Notes: generated from the sequence alone by a model not told the origin. A DNA stretch of 11,065 nucleotides from Candidatus Fibrimonadales bacterium (GCA_009788135.1 WQSA01000063.1:1-11065); one strand, 5' to 3'. Positions 1-7,012 are shown, counted from the first letter of the stretch. Numbers and translations are program-made.

Positions 1-93
1 CCTTCGCATGGAAAACCGGTTTTGCTTTATGATATTCAAGGTCCCGGAAGCCAGGCATATATGAAATTGACAAAGGAAATTTTGGAGAGCTGA
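1..93 (+). CDS. parA: ParA chromosome-partitioning ATPase, 3' end only
   Basis: This is an open frame entering from the left edge and ending at TGA 91-93. The 30 visible residues begin PSHGKPVLLYDIQGPG and end KLTKEILES. They match the usual C-terminus of ParA/Soj ATPases (a PS-GKP--YD---G--AY--L--E pattern). ParA binds DNA non-specifically in its ATP form and, together with ParB, moves chromosome origins apart. The Walker motifs lie outside the window, so activity cannot be judged. The parB start lies 3 nt after the stop, the classic parAB operon arrangement, and this supports the assignment. Confidence 0.85.
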   Translation, partial: PSHGKPVLLYDIQGPGSQAYMKLTKEILES

Positions 94-96
94 GCT

Positions 97-948
97 ATGG
101 GTAAAAAAGCTATGAGCTTGGGTAGAGGACTGGACGATATTTTGCGCGACCATTCTGCAAATATTGCGGAAAAAGCCGGCGACGTGACAAAAATATCTCT
201 TGATCTTATAGACCCAAATCCATTTCAGCCGCGCAAGCATTTTGCCAAAGAAGCTTTGCAGGAACTTGCCGAAAGCATAAAGCTGCAAGGAATTCTGCAA
301 CCGGTTCTGCTCCGCAAACACGCCGGGCGCTATCAGATTGTGAGCGGCGAGCGCAGAGTTAGAGCGGCAAGAATTGCCGGCTTGGGCGAAATAGAAGCGA
401 GAGTTTTCGATTTGCTCTCAGACAAGACTATGGCAGAATGGGCAATCATCGAGAACATACAGCGCGAAGATTTGGACCCTATAGAAACGGCAGCCTCATA
501 TCAGAAGCTTCTGGAGTCTCACGGCTACACTCACGAAGATTTGGCAACGAGGCTCAGCAAGTCCAGAGCGGCAATCACAAACTCGCTCCGCTTGCTGAAT
601 TTGCCGGAACAGGTGAAGAACTGGATTGCTGAGGGGCAAATATCTGCAGGCGCTGCTCGCTCGCTGCTCTCTCCGAATATAAGCGATCCGGTTAAGGCTG
701 CAAAGAATATAATCGAAAAAGGGCTTTCTGTAAGAGAAGCGGAGAAACTCACCAAAAAAACGGCGGCAAAAGCTTCCCAAACAATAAGCCCTGATATGAA
801 GAATTTTCTGAACACTTTGCAAGGCGCTTTCGGAACAAAGATTGAGTACAAAAGTTCTCCCAAAGATCCTCAAAAAGGCACTTTGATAATAACGTATAAC
901 TCTTATGACGATCTCACCCGTATCCTTCAAACAATAAGGGCAATATGA
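97..948 (+). CDS. parB: ParB/Spo0J chromosome-partitioning protein (CTPase clamp)
   Basis: The product is 283 aa, a usual length for chromosomal ParB, which loads at parS sites, slides as a CTP-dependent clamp and stimulates ParA. In order: an N-terminal LGRGLDDIL segment (8-16) like the ParA-stimulating peptide; the NPFQPR box (41-46); the CTP-binding GERRVR motif (84-89); ENIQRE (119-124); a helix-turn-helix around 145-170; and a C-terminal dimerisation region rich in beta strands. The family's GHAR motif after the HTH reads GAAR here (about 185-188), losing the usual His. The ATG at 97 is preferred because GGAG (84-87) sits 9 nt upstream; a second Met at 112 lacks this. The stop overlaps the next gene's ATG. 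The assignment is firm. Confidence 0.96.
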   Translation: MGKKAMSLGRGLDDILRDHSANIAEKAGDVTKISLDLIDPNPFQPRKHFAKEALQELAESIKLQGILQPVLLRKHAGRYQIVSGERRVRAARIAGLGEIEARVFDLLSDKTMAEWAIIENIQREDLDPIETAASYQKLLESHGYTHEDLATRLSKSRAAITNSLRLLNLPEQVKNWIAEGQISAGAARSLLSPNISDPVKAAKNIIEKGLSVREAEKLTKKTAAKASQTISPDMKNFLNTLQGAFGTKIEYKSSPKDPQKGTLIITYNSYDDLTRILQTIRAI

Positions 949-1724
949 AAAATATGTACACCATACAGGTGATTCCGGAAGGCTCAACCAGCGTTCAAAC
1001 ATACCGCATCAGAAGGGTTTGGCTTAAATTGTTCACATGGCTTGTCTGCATCACTGCAGTCTTGCTCGCCGTATTTATTTGGAAGTTCTCAGAAATAAAT
1101 ACGCAGCTTGCAAACTCGTGGAAGCTTCAGGCAGACAACAAATGGCTTATGGAGCGGCACTCCGAATACGAAACCGCTTTTTCCGATTTGGATTCCATTT
1201 ATGCCATAGAGACTCAGATACACAATATTCTGGAAACATATCTGGAAAACGATTCAAACAGGATACATTCTATTTTGGACAAAAACCGTCTTATGCACAT
1301 ATCTTCCAAAAAGGTTCAGCTAGACATGGATTTTGAGACCGAAATAAGCCTGAACAAGCAGAATCTGGAGATTTTCCCGAACATGCTTCCGGTGATGGCT
1401 GGGGTAATAAGCCAGCATTATTCGGAAGAGCACAAAGCCGTGGATTTTGCGGCTGCCATGAACGAGCCGGTTTTTGCCACTGCCACAGGCAAGGTTGTTT
1501 TTGCCGGCGACAAAGGCGACCTTGGGCTCGTGATTGACATAGACCACGGCGGAATTATAACCCGCTATGCGCATTTAGCCCGCATTTCCATAAAAATGGG
1601 GTCTAACGCGCGCAAAGGCGAGGTCATAGGCTTTGTGGGCAACACGGGAAATTCCTCCGCAGCGCATTTGCATTATGAGATAATTATAAACGGAAACAAT
1701 GTGAATCCGGAAAATTACTTTTAA
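945..1724 (+). CDS. Membrane-anchored M23 (LytM/DUF-type) peptidoglycan endopeptidase
   Basis: The product is 259 aa. A short cytoplasmic N-terminus is followed by one hydrophobic segment (about 28-47) with no clear cleavage site, so the protein is probably a signal-anchor protein facing the periplasm. A helical, coiled-coil-like linker (about 50-145) leads to an M23 domain (about 150-255). The zinc and catalytic residues look intact: H163 and D167 (HKAVD), H210 (YAH), and H241 and H243 (HLHYE), so it should cleave peptidoglycan cross-bridges rather than act as a degenerate activator. Its ATG overlaps the parB stop (ATGA, 945-948), with AAGGG 4 nt upstream, which suggests translational coupling. 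A bactofilin follows. M23-bactofilin pairs are known to act together in cell-shape control, so a role in localised wall remodelling is inferred. Confidence 0.92.
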   Translation: MKNMYTIQVIPEGSTSVQTYRIRRVWLKLFTWLVCITAVLLAVFIWKFSEINTQLANSWKLQADNKWLMERHSEYETAFSDLDSIYAIETQIHNILETYLENDSNRIHSILDKNRLMHISSKKVQLDMDFETEISLNKQNLEIFPNMLPVMAGVISQHYSEEHKAVDFAAAMNEPVFATATGKVVFAGDKGDLGLVIDIDHGGIITRYAHLARISIKMGSNARKGEVIGFVGNTGNSSAAHLHYEIIINGNNVNPENYF

Positions 1725-1744
1725 TGCGGGACTTTTTCTATATT
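1715..1744 (+). promoter_or_regulatory. Candidate promoter of the bactofilin gene
   Basis: The sequence has TTACTT (1715-1720), an 18-nt spacer and TATATT (1739-1744), set in the run TTTTTCTATATTT. Transcription would begin near 1751, giving a leader of about 25 nt that carries GAGG (1766-1769) before the ATG at 1776. The same 13-nt run recurs upstream of the MCE gene (7013-7025), which supports a shared promoter element. The -35 match is weak, so this is a candidate only. Confidence 0.4.
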
Positions 1745-1775
1745 TAGGTTAAACATTGACTTTTTGAGGTTTTAA

Positions 1776-2123
1776 ATGGCAAATAAATCCAATGGCGAAC
1801 TTACGCATCTGAGCTCCTCTACGGTTATAGAGGGAGACATAAAGTTGGAAAACGACATTCGCATTGCGGGCAGTGTCATAGGTTCGATTAATGCAGGTGG
1901 CGCGCTCATAGTTGAGCAAACCGGTAAAATAAAAGGCGAAATAAAGGCAAGCTCTGCCACCATCGCCGGCAGAATTCATGGCAATATAGAGTGCGATGGC
2001 TTAATGACGTTGGAAAGCCGTTCCTGCTTTGTTGGCGACATAAAAACCCGCCAGATTGTGATAAATGAAAATGCGGAATTTCAGGGAACTTGCGCAATGC
2101 CGGTCAGTTCTCCGTCGGAATGA
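1776..2123 (+). CDS. Bactofilin (polymer-forming cytoskeletal protein)
   Basis: The product is 115 aa and matches the bactofilin (DUF583) family. Bactofilins self-assemble without nucleotide into filaments that scaffold wall enzymes at the inner membrane. The core (about 15-105) is a string of short repeats with alternating small hydrophobic residues and glycines (GDIKLENDIRIAGSVIGSI, then GKIKGEI, GRIHGNI, FVGDIKT), as expected for the right-handed beta-helix. The N-terminal tail is short and the C-terminal tail (about 107-115) is Ser/Pro-rich. The ATG has GAGG 6 nt upstream. Its last 20 nt overlap the 3' end of the convergent U32 gene. The neighbouring M23 peptidase is the likely client. 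Confidence 0.93.
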   Translation: MANKSNGELTHLSSSTVIEGDIKLENDIRIAGSVIGSINAGGALIVEQTGKIKGEIKASSATIAGRIHGNIECDGLMTLESRSCFVGDIKTRQIVINENAEFQGTCAMPVSSPSE

Positions 2124-3321
2124 GTTTATACAGTTTATCCCCTCTTCGTATCAATTCCTTTACAGGCATTGAGAATAAGCTGTTTTTCTGAACTTTCCGG
2201 ACGCCCCTTTCGTTCTCCCTTAGTTCTTCTACCCTAAGCTCTACTACTCCGGTGGTAGGCCCTATTAGAAGCACGTCTTCGCCAACGGAAAGCTCTTCGC
2301 CGGCTTCAAATACTATCTCGGCGACATTTATTTTCTGAAAATAGTTCGTAACCTTTCCCAAATAGACCTTTGTCCTGACAGCCTTGGTGCCGTGGGCATC
2401 TGACCACTCGCCGAGCCTCTGCCCCAGGTAGTAGCCATCCCAGAAACCTCTGTTGAAAACTGTGGCGAGCCTCTCCTTCAAGGCCAGCTTTTCTTCTTTT
2501 GCCAGAGTTCTTTCCACGGCTTGCCTGTAACATTCAACCGTTGTTTTCACATACTCCGGGGAGCGCGCTCTGCCTTCTATTTTCAATATGCTAACCCCGG
2601 CTTCCAGAATCTTGTCTATAAACTCAATTGTGCACAAGTCTTTCGGAGACATTATGTACTTGTTGTCTATAACAAGTTCTTCGTCTGTTTCCAGATCCTT
2701 TGCCAGGTAGCTCCGGCGGCAGATTTGAAAGCATGCTCCCCTGTTTGCGGAGTGGTTGTAGTGGTGCAGGCTCAGGTAGCATTTGCCGGAGACTGCCATG
2801 CAAAGCGCTCCGTGGCAAAAGATTTCGATTCGGACCAAATTGCCGGAAGGCCCTGCTATCTGCCTTTTCTCGATTTCTTTTATTATGCCTGCAACTTGAG
2901 AAATGTCCAGTTCTCTTGCCAAAACCATTACATCGCAAAACTCCGAGAAAAATTCCACAGCTTCTATGTTGGAGATGTTCAATTGCGTGGAAGCGTGCAG
3001 CGATATTCCTTTTTTGCGCGCATAGCCAAGCACAGCCATGTCCGAGGCTATTATTGCGTCTATTCCGGTTGCGGCATCGACTATTTGCCGCATTCTTTCC
3101 ATTTCGCCGTCGTAGATAACGGTGTTGAGCGTTAGATAAGATTTGATATTTTTCTCTTTGCATATTGCGATTATTTTCGCAAGATCTTCCAAGCCGAAGT
3201 TCACGGAGTTTCTGGCTCTCATGTTCAAGTTTTCAACGCCAAAATAAACCGAATTGGCCCCGGCGTTTATAGCTGCCATAAGAGACTCGTATGAGCCTAC
3301 GGGAGCTAGAATTTCACGCAT
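2104..3321 (-). CDS. U32 family protein, TrhP/YegQ-like (tRNA hydroxylation type)
   Basis: From the ATG at 3321 the product is 405 aa and begins MREILAPVGSYESLMAAINA, the standard U32 N-terminus (a barrel-like domain). The frame stays open upstream to 3453, but the extra 44 residues resemble nothing in the family and would lie over the PPTase gene. The U32 signature is present at about 167-202: E-F-CHGALC, SGKC, SANRGAC and QICRR, with C174, C181, C197 and C201 as the expected Fe-S ligands. A C-terminal beta-barrel-like domain (about 315-400) follows. Family members are called collagenase-like peptidases, but TrhP/YegQ members take part in 5-hydroxyuridine formation at tRNA position 34. That role is likely here but not proven. 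The gene overlaps the upstream PPTase by 16 nt, suggesting coupling. Confidence 0.88.
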   Translation of the reverse strand: MREILAPVGSYESLMAAINAGANSVYFGVENLNMRARNSVNFGLEDLAKIIAICKEKNIKSYLTLNTVIYDGEMERMRQIVDAATGIDAIIASDMAVLGYARKKGISLHASTQLNISNIEAVEFFSEFCDVMVLARELDISQVAGIIKEIEKRQIAGPSGNLVRIEIFCHGALCMAVSGKCYLSLHHYNHSANRGACFQICRRSYLAKDLETDEELVIDNKYIMSPKDLCTIEFIDKILEAGVSILKIEGRARSPEYVKTTVECYRQAVERTLAKEEKLALKERLATVFNRGFWDGYYLGQRLGEWSDAHGTKAVRTKVYLGKVTNYFQKINVAEIVFEAGEELSVGEDVLLIGPTTGVVELRVEELRENERGVRKVQKNSLFSMPVKELIRRGDKLYKLIPTEN

Positions 3322-3749
3322 AATGCAAGCTCGTGTTTTTCCCTGTAGGGGCCTTGCAGGTGCCAGATTTTTGCATTTGGATATGAATCGCTTTTCAGAA
3401 TGGAATAAAATTCTCCGCCCATGCATTTGTAGTATGCTTCTTTTTTTGTCCACAGCGGGTAAAAAATTTCCGCGCTGTTTGCAAATTCGCTTGGAGCGAA
3501 AAATCTTTTTGAAATAGCCCCGAAGTTTCTGTTGCGGTAAAACTCCAAGTCAATGCCCACTTCGCATTCTCTTGAATAGGCGAAAATGCATTCCTCTTTG
3601 CTGTTGCTCCAGTTCACAAAACCGTGTCCATTTGGCAAGCATGGTTTGCCAAGCTCATTGAATTCTATTTGCGGAAAGCTTTTTCTAAAATCCGTGTTTC
3701 TGGGCATTGCATAAATGAGCACAGAAGCCTCTGGGCAGCGCAAGATCAT
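3306..3749 (-). CDS. Short 4'-phosphopantetheinyl transferase (Sfp/HetI/AcpT type)
   Basis: The product is 147 aa from ATG 3749; a TTG at 3770 would add 7 residues but sits 3 nt from the tRNA end. The enzyme moves phosphopantetheine from CoA to a serine of carrier proteins. The Mg-binding motif VGIDLE (64-69; D67, E69) and the second signature WTKKEAYYK (100-108; E104) are both clear. GKPCLPNG (34-41) matches the GKP-LP element, but the usual FN-SHS motif reads FVNWSNS. At under 150 aa it is shorter than Sfp (over 200 aa), mainly through a reduced N-terminal half. No carrier protein or synthase is visible nearby, so the substrate is unknown. It overlaps the U32 gene and follows tRNA-Ala by 23 nt. 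A Shine-Dalgarno is not obvious. Confidence 0.82.
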   Translation of the reverse strand: MILRCPEASVLIYAMPRNTDFRKSFPQIEFNELGKPCLPNGHGFVNWSNSKEECIFAYSRECEVGIDLEFYRNRNFGAISKRFFAPSEFANSAEIFYPLWTKKEAYYKCMGGEFYSILKSDSYPNAKIWHLQGPYREKHELALCVKF

Positions 3750-3772
3750 ATGTGGTTCTAAGTCTATCAAAG

Positions 3773-3845
3773 TGGAGATAAGGGGATTCGAACCCCTGGC
3801 CTACGCATTGCGAACGCGTCGCTCTACCAACTGAGCTATATCCCC
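3773..3845 (-). tRNA. tRNA-Ala, anticodon CGC
   Basis: This is a 73-nt cloverleaf. The acceptor stem GGGGATA pairs with TATCTCC and includes the G3-U70 wobble that identifies alanine tRNA. The D arm is GCTC-AGTTGGTA-GAGC, the anticodon stem ACGCG/TGCGT encloses the loop TTCGCAA (anticodon CGC, reading GCG), and the T arm is AGGGG-TTCGAAT-CCCCT. The discriminator is A73. CCA is not encoded (the next bases are CTT), so it must be added enzymatically. No terminator separates it from the PPTase gene downstream. Confidence 0.97.
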
Positions 3846-3875
3846 AAGGTATGGTTAATTTAGTAAATTCCCAAT

Positions 3876-4517
3876 ATGGCCCAACTCTCCTGCACTCTTA
3901 CCGGCAAACCGGTGAAAAAAATAACCGCTTCTCTTTTTTTCGCTTTGGAAAAATACATTATAGATTCAGGTCTTGGCGAAGACAAGGACAGCTTTGAAAC
4001 CATAAAAAAACGCTTGCACAACCCGCCGATTCTAAATGCGGAAGAATTTGCGGAAGAGTGCGTATACGTGATTTTGGCGGGAGGGTTTAGGCAGAAAATT
4101 GCGAAACGAAAATACCGCGAAATAATGGATTTTATATATGGCAGCGGCGATGTCTGCGAAAAGAATTTGCTGCCGATTTTTGGAAATGTGAATAAGATAC
4201 GAGCTATAATAAAAATCTGGAACAGTCGCGAAAATTACCGCAACGGATTTTATGAATTGAAAACCGAAAATGAAAAATTAAGTTACTTGGCAACGCTGCC
4301 GCATATAGGCGAGATAACAAAGAATCACATAGCTCGCAATTTGGGCATCAACGTTGTTAAGCACGATGTTTGGATTCAGCGATTGGAACTTGTTCTTGGC
4401 AATAAGATGTTTGCTCAATTGGAAAAGGATACCGGATTGAACAGGGGATATATAGATGTAGTTTTGTGGAAAGCATGCCAGATTGGAATATTGAATTTCA
4501 ATCCGGCACACCTGTGA
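3876..4517 (+). CDS. HhH-GPD superfamily DNA glycosylase, probably monofunctional
   Basis: The product is 213 aa. The helix-hairpin-helix LPHIGEITK (141-149) is followed by KHDVWIQRL, with D164 at the place of the catalytic Asp of base-excision glycosylases. The residue that is Lys in bifunctional members (Nth, Ogg: GRK/GTK) is I147 here, so a glycosylase without AP-lyase activity is inferred, as in AlkA or MutY. No C-terminal four-Cys Fe-S loop is present. The N-terminal half is poorly conserved, and I cannot assign a substrate (alkylated, oxidised or mismatched base). The ATG at 3876 has no good Shine-Dalgarno, and the gene begins 31 nt from the divergent tRNA. Its stop directly abuts that of rpsA. 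Confidence 0.72.
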   Translation: MAQLSCTLTGKPVKKITASLFFALEKYIIDSGLGEDKDSFETIKKRLHNPPILNAEEFAEECVYVILAGGFRQKIAKRKYREIMDFIYGSGDVCEKNLLPIFGNVNKIRAIIKIWNSRENYRNGFYELKTENEKLSYLATLPHIGEITKNHIARNLGINVVKHDVWIQRLELVLGNKMFAQLEKDTGLNRGYIDVVLWKACQIGILNFNPAHL

Positions 4518-6284
4518 TTAGCCTTCTTTTACGTCTTCTTTCTTCTTTTCTTTGTCTTTCTTCTCTTTCTTCTTTGCTTTTTCCGTTGCGTTCATGCCTG
4601 GTTTGTGAGCCTCTTTCCAGGCTGCCAGCTCGTCGCCGTGACTTTTGAAGTAGTCTGCGGCAGACAGGTAGATTGTGCGCTGACTGTGGTTTAGCTCGGA
4701 AACTACAGCGGGAATTTCGTCGCCAACTTTGAATGCTTCCGCTGGAACTTTGATGTAGTCAGTGCCAAGCTTGGAAACAGGGACCAAACCCTCAAAACCG
4801 CGAACAAGCTCAACAATCGCTCCGCGATCAATAAGGCGAATTATCTTGCCCTTGATTTCTACGCCAACCTGGAAATCGTTGTCAACGCTATCCCACGGAT
4901 CGTCTTCCAAATGCTTCATGGACAAAGATATGCGGCGACGCTCGCTGTCAACGGCAAGCACAACGCATTCCACCTTGTCGCTCTTCTTAATCATCTCGCT
5001 CGGATGCTCAATCTTCTTTGTCCAGCTCATGTCAGACACGTGAATCAAACCGTCAACGCCTTCCTTAATCTCGACGAATGCGCCGAACGTGGCTATGGAG
5101 CGAACCTCGCCCGTTACCTTTGCGCCCGGCAGAAGCTCGTTCTCAATGGATTCCCACGGATCAGCTTCAAGCTGCTTGGTGCCCAGCGAAATGCGCTCGT
5201 TCTCAGCTTCAACCTTGAGAACAACAGCCTCAACTTCCTGGCCAACGGAGAAGAGCTTGTTCGGATGCTGCAAATGCGCGCTCCAAGACATCTCGGAAAC
5301 GTGAATCAAGCCTTCCAAGCCGCTTTCAAGCTCAACGAATGCGCCGTAATCCGTTACGGAAACGATTTTGCCTTTGACCTTCACGCCTTCCGGGTAACGC
5401 TCGGCAACATCTTTCCACGGATGCGGATGGAGCTGCTTAACGCCAAGCGAAATGCGCTCTTTCTTATCGTTGTAGTCCAGAATCACAACTTCTATTTCCT
5501 GGCCAAGCTGCACGATTTCTTTCGGATCGTTTATGCGCTTGTAGCTCATGTCCGTAATGTGGAGCAAGCCATCCACGCCGCCAAGATCTATGAACGCGCC
5601 GAATTCCGTGATGTTCTTTACAATGCCCTTGCGAATCTGGTTCTTTTCAAGGGTATCAAGCACATTGCCTCTCTGCTTGTTGCGCTCGTCTTCAAGCACA
5701 ACGCGGCGGCTAACGACTATGTTTCTGCGATCCTTGTTTATCTTTATGATTTTCAAATCGTATTCCTGGCCAATCATGATGTTGATGTCCGGAATCTGGC
5801 GAAGGTCAATCTGCGAACCGGGCAAGAATGCCGGAATGCCGAACAAATCGACTTCCACTCCGCCTTTTATGCGGCGGGAAAGAGTTCCGCGCACAATGTC
5901 GCCTCTTTCGTAAGCCTCGTAAACCTGTTTCCAAATTCTCAAAAAGTCGGCTTTCTGCTTGGAGAGAACCAAACGGCCGTCGTCGTTTTCGAATTTGTCT
6001 ATATAGACTTCGATTTTCGAGCCTACGTATATAGCCTCGCCTTCTTTGAACTCTTCGCGAGGAATTATGCCCTCGGATTTTCCTTTGACATCTACAAAAA
6101 CTTCTTGGTCATTGACCTGGCGAATTATGCCTTCTATAACAACTTCTTCCTTGAAATCCTTCAGGGTATTGTTATAGACCTCCATAGATTCGATTGGGGC
6201 AATTAAGCCTTCGTTTTCCTGTTCGGCGCTCAAGATTTCTTCCAAATCTTCTTGAGAACCCGTTTTTAGCGTCTGTTTTGACAT
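4518..6284 (-). CDS. rpsA: 30S ribosomal protein S1, six S1 domains
   Basis: The product is 588 aa. S1 binds mRNA leaders and brings them to the 30S subunit. Six OB-fold S1 repeats are seen at about 46-108, 126-194, 216-283, 301-369, 387-457 and 474-542. The RNA-binding ones carry the GAFV/I-EL core and GL-H-S/TDMS signatures (domains 3-5: TEFGAFIDL, TDYGAFVEL, ATFGAFVEI). Domains 1 and 2 are more divergent, as expected for the ribosome-docking half. The C-terminus (about 566-588) is a Lys/Glu-rich tail instead of ending at the last domain. AAAGG (6292-6296), in the end of cmk, serves as ribosome-binding site. The gap to cmk is 3 nt, and cmk-rpsA is a widely conserved operon. Confidence 0.98.
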   Translation of the reverse strand: MSKQTLKTGSQEDLEEILSAEQENEGLIAPIESMEVYNNTLKDFKEEVVIEGIIRQVNDQEVFVDVKGKSEGIIPREEFKEGEAIYVGSKIEVYIDKFENDDGRLVLSKQKADFLRIWKQVYEAYERGDIVRGTLSRRIKGGVEVDLFGIPAFLPGSQIDLRQIPDINIMIGQEYDLKIIKINKDRRNIVVSRRVVLEDERNKQRGNVLDTLEKNQIRKGIVKNITEFGAFIDLGGVDGLLHITDMSYKRINDPKEIVQLGQEIEVVILDYNDKKERISLGVKQLHPHPWKDVAERYPEGVKVKGKIVSVTDYGAFVELESGLEGLIHVSEMSWSAHLQHPNKLFSVGQEVEAVVLKVEAENERISLGTKQLEADPWESIENELLPGAKVTGEVRSIATFGAFVEIKEGVDGLIHVSDMSWTKKIEHPSEMIKKSDKVECVVLAVDSERRRISLSMKHLEDDPWDSVDNDFQVGVEIKGKIIRLIDRGAIVELVRGFEGLVPVSKLGTDYIKVPAEAFKVGDEIPAVVSELNHSQRTIYLSAADYFKSHGDELAAWKEAHKPGMNATEKAKKKEKKDKEKKKEDVKEG

Positions 6285-6287
6285 TTT

Positions 6288-6968
6288 TTAACCTTTGTGG
6301 GTTGTGTCCAAAGAGTTGTTGCAACGCGCCGCCTCGCTAACGCTTTGCAAAACTTTCTGAACCTGTTCTTGGATTGTTAAATGCGAGGTGTCTATTTCAA
6401 TTGCGTCTTGAGCCTTGACCAGCGGAGCAACTTCTCTCGTTGAATCCGCTTTGTCCCGTGCTCTTAAATTTGTTTCCACGCTTTCCAGCGTCTCATCCCC
6501 GGCCTTGCCCGCATTTTGCAGTTCAAGAAGCCGCCGAGCGGCGCGCGTTTTGTAGTCTGCCGTCAAAAAGAATTTATGTTTAGCGTTTGGGAACACGACC
6601 GTTCCAATATCGCGCCCGTCCAGCACGCATGGCTGCGCAGAGGCTATTTCCCTTTGCTGGGCGGTGAGCGCTTCCCTGATGGCAGGCACCGCGCTGTATT
6701 TGCTAACCACAGCGCTTATTTTAGGGTCTCGTATCTCGTTTTCCCTATTAACGCCGTTTATAAGAATTTGGTTGTTTTCATCAAATGAGAGCTTAATTTG
6801 AGAATTTTGAAAACTCTCCACTCTCAACTCTCCACTCTCAACTAAATAAGCGATAGCCCTGTACATGGCCCCGGTATCCAAATAGGTATAGCCAAGCTCC
6901 TCTGCTACCATTTTTGCCGTGGTGCTTTTGCCGGTTCCGCTGGGACCATCTATTGCTACGATATTCAT
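6288..6968 (-). CDS. cmk: Cytidylate kinase
   Basis: The product is 226 aa from ATG 6968; an upstream TTG (6989) would lie over the promoter -10 and is rejected. It phosphorylates CMP/dCMP with ATP in pyrimidine salvage. Motifs: P-loop GPSGTGKST (8-16), DTGAMYRA (31-38), LDGRDIGTVVFPNA (116-129) and the RDKADSTREVAPL lid region (171-183). Residues 43-53 (VESGELRVESF) are encoded by a 7+7 nt tandem repeat that also occurs outside genes in this window. It replaces the helical stretch that normally follows the DTGAMYRAI motif, and the region is several residues shorter than in typical Cmk. All catalytic motifs remain, and the gene lies in an essential operon, so it should be functional. Confidence 0.95.
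   Translation of the reverse strand: MNIVAIDGPSGTGKSTTAKMVAEELGYTYLDTGAMYRAIAYLVESGELRVESFQNSQIKLSFDENNQILINGVNRENEIRDPKISAVVSKYSAVPAIREALTAQQREIASAQPCVLDGRDIGTVVFPNAKHKFFLTADYKTRAARRLLELQNAGKAGDETLESVETNLRARDKADSTREVAPLVKAQDAIEIDTSHLTIQEQVQKVLQSVSEAARCNNSLDTTHKG
6812..6842 (-). repeat. 7+7 nt tandem repeat (GTTGAGA/GTGGAGA) inside cmk
   Basis: Read on the - strand, GTTGAGA and GTGGAGA alternate through two full 14-nt rounds plus a partial unit (31 nt), with no imperfections. Frame is kept (7 nt units, so the reading frame rotates: VESGELRVESF). Related copies lie outside genes at 10065-10093 and 10376-10399, so this is a dispersed repeat and not a local slippage product. Confidence 0.85.
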
Positions 6969-6979
6969 GTGGGATAACA

Positions 6980-7008
6980 AATATAGCAATTTTCGGTGAG
7001 CTTGTCAA
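6980..7008 (-). promoter_or_regulatory. Promoter of cmk-rpsA, near consensus
   Basis: On the - strand, a perfect TTGACA (7008-7003), a 17-nt spacer and TATATT (6985-6980) precede the cmk ATG at 6968. The expected start of transcription falls near 6973, about 4-6 nt before the ATG, so the cmk mRNA would be leaderless or nearly so. No Shine-Dalgarno is seen before that ATG, which agrees. This is the best promoter match in the window. Confidence 0.75.
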
Positions 7009-7012
7009 TATT

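Noticed and set aside
2521..3135. Open frames on the + strand (204 and 139 codons) opposite the U32 gene
   Set aside because: Antisense shadows of a clear U32 coding sequence, Cys-rich only because they read its complement.
3322..3453. Longer start for the U32 gene at 3453
   Set aside because: The 44 extra residues show no family similarity and lie over the PPTase coding sequence. MREILAPVGS is the normal U32 N-terminus.
3857..3869. Perfect 13-nt palindrome AATTTAGTAAATT between the divergent tRNA-Ala and glycosylase genes
   Set aside because: It could be an operator, but it is short and A/T-rich in an A/T-rich gap, occurs once in the window, and is likely to arise by chance.
4911..6206. 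Open frame of 431 codons on the + strand opposite rpsA
   Set aside because: It lies entirely antisense to rpsA, whose six S1 domains are unmistakable. The translation has no recognisable domain and arises from the codon bias of the real gene.
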